NCBI GenBank assembly: GCA_903931945.1
Contig: CAIZEI010000182.1
Span: 1-64,000 of the forward strand
DNA length: 64,000 nt
DNA from: an uncultured Hyphomicrobiales bacterium
Lineage (GTDB): Bacteria; Pseudomonadota; Alphaproteobacteria; Rhizobiales; Beijerinckiaceae
Reading direction: 5' to 3'
In this document: in pieces, positions 58,420-64,000 of the stretch
Layout: every line of letters starts with the position of its first letter
How positions within the stretch are numbered: the first letter of the stretch is position 1
The notes under the pieces: generated by a model
The model's input: only the letters and a program-made list of their open reading frames with translations
What the model was told of the DNA's origin: nothing
Databases searched by the model: none
Made by a program: the position numbers and the translations under genes

Positions 58420-60936
58420 ATGAAAAAGCGATGGAGCCAGCCGGCGCATCTCTCGCGATGGGGACAGATCGCCCGCACGGAAGCAGCCCGTGAGTTCGGC
58501 TCGGTTTTTGCGCTGGTTACGATGGGGTTCGCTCCGGCCCTTGCGCAAACGGGACAGAGCCCAGCCACACAGCAGTTGGGCGATAATCAGACTATTGTCA
58601 GCCTGACCCTCGTTGTTCCGCTGGTCCTGATTACAACAATCGTTTCACTGCTCCATATGTGGAGCCGCCGTCAGACCAATCTGCGCGAAGCTGCATTGAC
58701 TGCGACGATTTCCGAATTGCGCGCGAGACTCGATCGCGCCAATGTCTTCCTGTCGGCGGAACCCCAAATCAGCGTGGCCTGGGGCTCTGCGAACAGCGAA
58801 CCCGATATCGAGGGCGATCCATCTCTTGTGACAGAAGCGCCTGTCGCCCGCCGCGTGCTCGGCTTTGGCTCGTGGCTGCCTCCGGCGACGGCCCAGGAAC
58901 TTGAAGGATGCGTCAACCGGCTGCGCCAGCGCGGCGAGGGATTCCGGATGGCGGTCACCAGCCTCACAGGCCGTCACCTTGAGACGGATGGGCGGGCGGT
59001 CAGCGGACATGCGGTTTTGCGTATCCGCGATGTCTCTGGCGATCGCCTCGAGCTGTCGCGGCTGAGGGCGCTCTATACCTGTGCGAAGGTTGAACTTAAT
59101 TCGCTCAAATCGCTCCTCGACGCAGTTCCCCAGGCAATCTGGCTGCGGGACAAGGACGACAAGCTGATCTGGGTCAACGCCGCCTATAGCAAGGCCGTCG
59201 AAACCGTCGACGCCAAGGACGCCGCCGAGCGCGGCATTGAACTGCTGGATCGCGGTGGCAGGGACGCGGCGCGGCTCGCGCGGCAATCGTCGCAAAGCTT
59301 CCGCGAGCGCCTTCATGCTGTCGTCGCCGGCGAACGGCACTTGCTTGATACAATCGAAGTTCCTGCGCAGATCGGCGCCGCTGGTCAGGCTCTTGATTTG
59401 TCTGAACTCGAGCAGGTGCGATCCGATCTTGTCAGTCAGATGAAGGCGCATACACAAACTCTGGATCGCCTGTCGACGGCTGTGGCGATCTTCGACCGAT
59501 CCCGGCGCCTTGCCTTTCACAATGCTGCATACAGACAATTGTGGTCTCTCGATGCATCGTTTCTCGAACATGCTCCCACGGATTCGGAAATTCTTGACCG
59601 TCTGCGCGCCGAACGCCGCTTGCCCGAGCAGACAGACTTTCGAGCGTGGAAAGGCAATCTGCTTGCCACTTATCTGACCGTTGAACCGGTTGAACAGGTC
59701 TGGCACCTTCCGGACCGGCGCACGCTGCGCGTTGTCATCAATCCCAATCCCAGGGGCGGCGTGACCTATCTGTTCGACGATATGTCCGAGCGCTATCAAT
59801 TGCTTTCGCAATATAATTCGCTGTTCAGCGTGCAAACCGAGACGCTGAATTCGCTGACGGAAGCCGTTGCGGTTTTTGGCAGCGATGGGCGCCTGAAACT
59901 GTCCAATCCATCCCTCGCGCAAATCTGGGGAGCGCCGGCGACGCTGTTTGAAAACCAGCCGCATATCGATGAACTCATTGCAGAGTTCTCGAAGACCATG
60001 CCAGACCGTTCAATCTGGGACGATCTTCGGGCGATTGTGCTTGGCCTGCCCGAAGCGCGCACTGGATTTGAAACACGACTGGACCGGGTCGATGGCAAAG
60101 TCATTCAATGCGCAGTTGCGCCCCTGCCCGATGGCGCGGTGCTGATGACATTCGCTGATATCAGCGCCAGCGCGAATTTCGCAGCCGCCCTGACCGAGCG
60201 CAACAAGGCGTTGCTGGACGCAGAGCGCCTGCGCAATGATTTCGTGCATCATGTGTCCTATGAACTGCGCTCGCCGCTGACCAACATTATCGGCTTCATC
60301 CAGCTGCTGACGGATGGCGTCGCAGGCGCGCTGAATGAAAAACAACATGAATATACCGGGTATATCCTGCAATCGTCGGCGGCGTTGCTGGCTATTATCA
60401 ATGATATTCTCGACCTGGCGACGATTGACGCGGGCGCCATGGAGCTCGAACTCAGCGATGTCGATATTCGCGCAACAATCGATGCGGCGGCCGAAGGGCT
60501 TCGCGACCGTCTGTCGGAATCAGGCATTCATCTCAATATTGTTGTCACGGATAATATAGGTTCTTTCTGCGCCGACGCGACGCGCGTGCGGCAAGTTCTT
60601 TTCAATTTGCTGTCAAACGCAATTGGATTTTCCGAGCCCGGACAGACCGTCACGCTTGCCGCACTGCGACGCGACGATAAAATCGTCTTCAAGGTGACCG
60701 ATCAGGGACGCGGCATTTCACCCGATCTGGTCGATCGGGTCTTCGATCGTTTCGAAACCAATACGGCGGGCACACGACATCGTGGCGTCGGCCTTGGTCT
60801 GTCGATCGTAAGAGCTTTCGTTGATTTGCACGGCGGCGAGCCCAGCATTCAATCGGCGGCGGGCGAGGGCACTACGGTCACTGTTACATTTCCGGTGAAT
60901 CAGTCCGGACGCCATGCAAAATCGGCGGTTGCATAG
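58420..60936 (+). CDS. divL: DivL-like tyrosine pseudo-kinase (cell-cycle regulator)
   Basis: Membrane-bound PAS-histidine-kinase-like protein of 838 aa. One helix (TLVVPLVLITTIVSLLHMWS, about 60-80) is followed by a linker and PAS-type segments (SLLDAVPQAIWLRDKDDKLI; RLSTAVAIFDRSRRLAFHNA; SLTEAVAVFGSDGRLKLSNP). The dimerisation motif reads FVHHVSYELRSPLTNI with Tyr614 where kinases have His, the DivL hallmark. The ATP-binding domain is intact (NLLSNAIGFSEPG, DQGRGISPD, GVGLGLSIVRAF). In Caulobacter DivL binds DivK-P and controls CckA. The position next to tsaE matches other alphaproteobacteria. ATG 58420 follows an in-frame TTG. Confidence 0.93.
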   Translation: MKKRWSQPAHLSRWGQIARTEAAREFGSVFALVTMGFAPALAQTGQSPATQQLGDNQTIVSLTLVVPLVLITTIVSLLHMWSRRQTNLREAALTATISELRARLDRANVFLSAEPQISVAWGSANSEPDIEGDPSLVTEAPVARRVLGFGSWLPPATAQELEGCVNRLRQRGEGFRMAVTSLTGRHLETDGRAVSGHAVLRIRDVSGDRLELSRLRALYTCAKVELNSLKSLLDAVPQAIWLRDKDDKLIWVNAAYSKAVETVDAKDAAERGIELLDRGGRDAARLARQSSQSFRERLHAVVAGERHLLDTIEVPAQIGAAGQALDLSELEQVRSDLVSQMKAHTQTLDRLSTAVAIFDRSRRLAFHNAAYRQLWSLDASFLEHAPTDSEILDRLRAERRLPEQTDFRAWKGNLLATYLTVEPVEQVWHLPDRRTLRVVINPNPRGGVTYLFDDMSERYQLLSQYNSLFSVQTETLNSLTEAVAVFGSDGRLKLSNPSLAQIWGAPATLFENQPHIDELIAEFSKTMPDRSIWDDLRAIVLGLPEARTGFETRLDRVDGKVIQCAVAPLPDGAVLMTFADISASANFAAALTERNKALLDAERLRNDFVHHVSYELRSPLTNIIGFIQLLTDGVAGALNEKQHEYTGYILQSSAALLAIINDILDLATIDAGAMELELSDVDIRATIDAAAEGLRDRLSESGIHLNIVVTDNIGSFCADATRVRQVLFNLLSNAIGFSEPGQTVTLAALRRDDKIVFKVTDQGRGISPDLVDRVFDRFETNTAGTRHRGVGLGLSIVRAFVDLHGGEPSIQSAAGEGTTVTVTFPVNQSGRHAKSAVA

Positions 60937-60947
60937 GGGGCGCTGGC

Positions 60948-62489
60948 ATGGCGGACAAAGGCAATTTTGAAACTGCCTGGTGTGTGAAACTCGCCAGCGA
61001 GGCCGCGACCCGCGCGCTGGCGATGGAAGTCAGAAATTTTGTCGGCGCCAATGACCTCGTCACATTGTCCGGCGACATTGGCGCGGGTAAATCGACATTT
61101 GCGCGGTTCCTGATCCGCAGCATTCTTGAAGAGCCGGGACTTGAGGCGCCGAGCCCGACATTTACAATCATGCAGGTTTACGAAGGACCTGACTTTCCGA
61201 TCGTCCATGCAGACCTGTACCGGATCAAGGACCCGGACGAAATTGCCGAACTTGGCTGGGAGGAGGCGTCAGAAGGCGCGCTCGTGCTTGTCGAATGGAT
61301 TGAGCGGGCGGGCGATCGAATTCCGCCGGACCGGCTCGATATCCATTTCCGGATCGTCCCTGAACTCGGGGAGGGCGTCCGTCTGGCCGACATTACCGGC
61401 CATGGCGCGTTTCAGCAGAGGCTGCGGCGCGCGCGCGCCATTTATTCATTGTTGCGTTCAACCGGATGGGCGCAGGCCCGCCGCATCCATATGACCGGCG
61501 ATGCATCGACCCGCCTGTACGAACGGCTTGTCAAACCTGAAGGCTCGGCAGTGCTGATGATTTCGTCGCCACGCGTCGATCCTCCGACCTTGCAATACGC
61601 CGTGCCCTATTCGACGTTGGTCCATTTGGCGGAAGACATCAAACCCTTTATTGCGATCGGCAACGCGCTTTGCGGCATGGGCTATTCAGCTCCGAAAATT
61701 CTGGGCGCCGACATCAATTCAGGTCTCGCCGTGCTCGAAGACCTTGGCGTGGAAGGCGTCGTTGACGCCAGCGGTCCTATCCAGGAACGTTATCTGGAGG
61801 CGGTGGCCTTGCTCGCCGATCTCCATGCGCGCGATCTGCCCGCAGCGGTTCCCTCGCCCGATGGCGAGCTCTACACCATCCCGTCCTATGATTTGCGGGC
61901 TTATCAGACCGAGGCCGAGTTGCTGGTCGATTGGTTCGCAATCGGTACGCCCGCATCGAGCTACGACGCGGCTTCGCGCACAGCCTTTGCGGATATGTGG
62001 CGACGCGCGCTTATGGAGATCGGCGAGCAACGCACCTGGGTTCTGCGCGATTTTCACTCGCCCAATATTATCTGGCTGCCAGATCGGGTCGGTCTCAACA
62101 GGGTGGGTCTCATCGATTTCCAGGATTGCGTTATCGGACACGCCGCCTACGATGTGGTCTCGCTTTTGCAGGACGCCCGTGTGACTGTCCCCGCTGAGCT
62201 CGAACTGCGGTTGCTATCGCATTATGCACGGTTGCGCCGCAAAGCGGATCCCGCTTTTGACATGGCGAATTTCGCCCGCGCCTATGCCGTGCTGGGCGCA
62301 CAGCGCGCATCGAAAATTCTTGGCATTTTTGCACGTCTCGACAAGCGTGACCTGAAACCGCAATATCTCAAACATATTCCACGCGTTGAAAAATATCTCG
62401 CCAGAAATCTTACTCATCCCGGATTGTTGGAGTTGCGAACGTGGTTCCAGACCTGCGTTCCCCATATTCTGAACCAGCCAGCGACCTGA
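60948..62489 (+). CDS. TsaE-AmgK fusion protein
   Basis: Two-domain protein of 513 aa. Residues about 1-155 are TsaE, the ATPase of the tRNA t6A37 threonylcarbamoylation system: Walker A SGDIGAGKSTFARFLIRSIL, EAPSPTFTIMQVYEG, and VLVEWIERAGDRIP. Residues about 170-510 are an aminoglycoside-phosphotransferase-fold sugar kinase of AmgK type: MTGDASTRLYERL, catalytic WVLRDFHSPNIIWL and VGLIDFQDCVIGHAAYDVVS. AmgK phosphorylates anomeric MurNAc or GlcNAc in cell-wall recycling. The MurU gene starts inside its 3' end, supporting that role. The fused form is recurrent in Hyphomicrobiales. Confidence 0.9.
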   Translation: MADKGNFETAWCVKLASEAATRALAMEVRNFVGANDLVTLSGDIGAGKSTFARFLIRSILEEPGLEAPSPTFTIMQVYEGPDFPIVHADLYRIKDPDEIAELGWEEASEGALVLVEWIERAGDRIPPDRLDIHFRIVPELGEGVRLADITGHGAFQQRLRRARAIYSLLRSTGWAQARRIHMTGDASTRLYERLVKPEGSAVLMISSPRVDPPTLQYAVPYSTLVHLAEDIKPFIAIGNALCGMGYSAPKILGADINSGLAVLEDLGVEGVVDASGPIQERYLEAVALLADLHARDLPAAVPSPDGELYTIPSYDLRAYQTEAELLVDWFAIGTPASSYDAASRTAFADMWRRALMEIGEQRTWVLRDFHSPNIIWLPDRVGLNRVGLIDFQDCVIGHAAYDVVSLLQDARVTVPAELELRLLSHYARLRRKADPAFDMANFARAYAVLGAQRASKILGIFARLDKRDLKPQYLKHIPRVEKYLARNLTHPGLLELRTWFQTCVPHILNQPAT

Positions 62490-63229
62490 ACCTGACCGCG
62501 CCTCCTCTCCGGTTCTGGCCTGCAACGGCGATGGTTTTTGCCGCGGGCATGGGCTCGCGGATGCGGCCGATTACAGATCGCACGCCCAAGCCATTGGTCC
62601 AGGTCGCGGGCAAAGCCTTGATGGATCACATGCTGGATTGTCTCGCCTGCGCGGGCGTCGGAACCGCCGTTGTTAATGTGCATTATCTTGCCGACCAGAT
62701 TGAAGCGCATCTGCAGATGCGCCAGCAACCGAAAATTGTGATTTCCGACGAGCGCGCCGAGCTTCTCGATCAGGGCGGCGGGATCAAGAAAGCGCTGCCG
62801 CATCTGGGCCACGACGCTTTTATCGTTTGTAACACAGACGCATTCTGGATTGAGGGACCGGGATCCAATCTTGCGCGGTTGGCGCAAGCCTGGAATCCCG
62901 ACGCCATGGATGCGCTGCTGCTCGTTGCGTCGTCGACAGCCAGCGTCGGCGTTGACTGGCGTGGCGATTTTACAATGGACGCCTGGGGCCGCCTGAGCAA
63001 ACGCCGCGAAGGCGCTGTTGCGCCATTTGTGTATTCGGGCGTGGGAATTCTCAAAACCAGTTTGTTCAGGAGCGAACCCCGCGACATCTTCGGGCTTGCG
63101 CCGATCTTTTTTTCGCTGGCAAGTCAAGGGCGACTGCACGGATTGCGCCTGGACGGATTGTGGTTGCATGTAGGAACGCCGGAGGCTATCGCAGAAGCCG
63201 AACTGGCGGTCTCTCATTCCTCAAGGTAG
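62441..63229 (+). CDS. murU: MurU-type nucleotidyltransferase
   Basis: Nucleotidyltransferase of about 262 aa. TAMVFAAGMGSRMRPITDRT and PKPLVQVAGKALMDHMLDCL are the sugar-nucleotidyltransferase opening; VVNVHYLADQIEAHLQ and IVCNTDAFWIEG are typical of MurU, which forms UDP-MurNAc from MurNAc-1-phosphate. Paired with AmgK it makes the recycling bypass of MurA/MurB that confers intrinsic fosfomycin tolerance in Pseudomonas; that is known for homologues. The GTG at 62441 lies inside the AmgK coding sequence by 49 bp; a start closer to 62500 is possible. Confidence 0.88.
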   Translation: MVPDLRSPYSEPASDLNLTAPPLRFWPATAMVFAAGMGSRMRPITDRTPKPLVQVAGKALMDHMLDCLACAGVGTAVVNVHYLADQIEAHLQMRQQPKIVISDERAELLDQGGGIKKALPHLGHDAFIVCNTDAFWIEGPGSNLARLAQAWNPDAMDALLLVASSTASVGVDWRGDFTMDAWGRLSKRREGAVAPFVYSGVGILKTSLFRSEPRDIFGLAPIFFSLASQGRLHGLRLDGLWLHVGTPEAIAEAELAVSHSSR

Positions 63230-63235
63230 GCTTTC

Positions 63236-64000
63236 ATGGCGGAGGCGCGCGCGGGTCGGCGGGTCTTCAACATCGCGCCGGGCGTGCCTTTCCTGCGGAC
63301 TTTTGTTCGCAGCTTTCTTGACGGCGCAGTGATCCCCGGCTTTCCCGCTGGAAAGCCACTGGCGCTACCTACCGCAACCATTTTTGTACCCACAGCCCGC
63401 GCGGCCAAAGCGTTGGCCGGTGAGTTTTTGCGCGCGTCTGGCCGCAGCGCCGCCCTGTTGCCGGCGATCGTGCCTCTGGGGCGTCTCGAATCGCTCGAAC
63501 CTGTTTCTCCGCCGGATGGATTGCCGCCGATGGCCGGGCGCTCAGGGCTGCGGGAAATTGGCGATTTCGAACGAAGAATGACGCTGGCGATTCTGATCCG
63601 GAAATGGGCGAGCGAAGTCGATCGCGCGCTCGCTGGCGATGCGGACCCGGTTTGGCGCGCGATGCACGGCGAGGAACCGCTGCTGCTTGGTTCATCGTTT
63701 GGGTCGGCCTGGACGCTGGCCGCAGAATTGGCAGCGCTCATCGATGATTTTGCGATTGAGGGCGCAGACTGGAGCGCGCTCGAGGGGCTCGCGCCCGGCG
63801 AATTCGATCAATATTGGGAAATCACTCACCGGTTTTTAAAAATTGCCGGCGATGCGTGGCCGCGCCATCTGCATGAACGCGGCATCATAGACCAGACAGC
63901 GAATCAGATCGCGCTTGTGAATGTCCAAATCGAACGGATGGCTGTCGCCGGCGCGTCTGGCCCGATGATTGTTCTCGGCTCAACAGGCGCAAACGCTGCG
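63236..64000 (+). CDS. addB: Double-strand break repair protein AddB (partial, 5' end)
   Basis: The first ~255 residues of AddB, which runs off the right edge. It starts at ATG 63236, 6 bp after murU, with NIAPGVPFLRTFVRSFLDGA and LALPTATIFVPTARAAKALA, both typical of the alphaproteobacterial AddB N-terminus. The inactivated Walker-type region follows (SAALLPAIVPLGRLESLE). With AddA it forms the helicase-nuclease that processes DNA ends for recombination. The murU-addB-addA order is typical of Hyphomicrobiales; addA should follow outside the window. Confidence 0.92.
   Translation, partial: MAEARAGRRVFNIAPGVPFLRTFVRSFLDGAVIPGFPAGKPLALPTATIFVPTARAAKALAGEFLRASGRSAALLPAIVPLGRLESLEPVSPPDGLPPMAGRSGLREIGDFERRMTLAILIRKWASEVDRALAGDADPVWRAMHGEEPLLLGSSFGSAWTLAAELAALIDDFAIEGADWSALEGLAPGEFDQYWEITHRFLKIAGDAWPRHLHERGIIDQTANQIALVNVQIERMAVAGASGPMIVLGSTGANAA

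Noticed and set aside
58645-59964. Long minus-strand frame (439 codons) opposite divL
   Set aside because: Antisense shadow; composition is Arg/Gln-rich without domain motifs.

Overview
The window looks like chromosomal DNA of an alphaproteobacterium of the order Hyphomicrobiales (Rhizobiales), possibly near Beijerinckiaceae or Methylocystaceae. The evidence is high GC, the conserved blocks COG4223-hemY, rnd-lptC-lptA-lptB-rpoN-ptsN and ahcY-divL-tsaE/amgK-murU-addB, and many Rhizobiales-type small stress proteins. I see no rRNA, tRNA, CRISPR array or intact insertion sequence. All functional calls come from reading the sequence; no database search was run.

Layout. 1-2.8 kb (minus strand): the end of a BMP-type nucleoside ABC importer, an FAD monooxygenase and a zinc-finger protein. 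3.2-7.8 kb (plus): a sugar block of mannose-6-phosphate isomerase, a GT4 glycosyltransferase fused to a second domain, and a GH130 phosphorylase. A palindromic extragenic repeat follows. 8-39 kb is an accessory stress island. It holds many small envelope or stress proteins (DUF3096, DUF3309, DUF1236, DUF2147, DUF883, PRC-barrel, CsbD, Spy-like, glycine-zipper), a Crp/FixK-type regulator, acetate kinase, an MgtA-type P-type ATPase, fumarase, an ABC-2 drug-export system, an SbmA-like ABC protein, a nitroreductase and three signalling proteins. 39-50 kb is mixed metabolism: CitE-like lyase, COG4223/HemY, a VanB-type reductase, an HD protein, a solute-binding protein, a secreted methyltransferase, a hydrolase and an MFS transporter. 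50-64 kb is the core block for LPS transport, sigma-54, PTS-Ntr, glucokinase, AhcY, DivL, TsaE-AmgK, MurU and the start of AddB.

The main discovery candidate is in the stress island. A near-identical element, consensus TGAGTAGWTTCCGANNCT, occurs 13 times between 9.5 and 39.1 kb and was not noticed in the flanking conserved regions. Every copy points towards the next downstream gene. In 12 of 13 copies a -10-like hexamer starting TA lies 31-33 nt downstream of the first T of TTCCG. This is the geometry of an activator-dependent promoter, and the element resembles what I recall of FixJ-binding sites at rhizobial fixK promoters. One copy precedes the FixK-like gene. The same island encodes a 1484-aa protein joining CheB, CheR, PAS, histidine kinase, REC and a complete FixJ-like REC-HTH. 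I infer a FixJ-type regulon of envelope, ion-transport and redox stress genes, possibly driven by this single-chain phosphorelay.

Other notable points are a DivL homologue with Tyr at the phospho-acceptor position, a TsaE-AmgK fusion next to MurU, a 380-bp palindrome-bearing gap between lptA and lptB, no hpf gene between rpoN and ptsN, and remnants of a VIT transporter and of a second P-type ATPase behind the mgtA-like gene.
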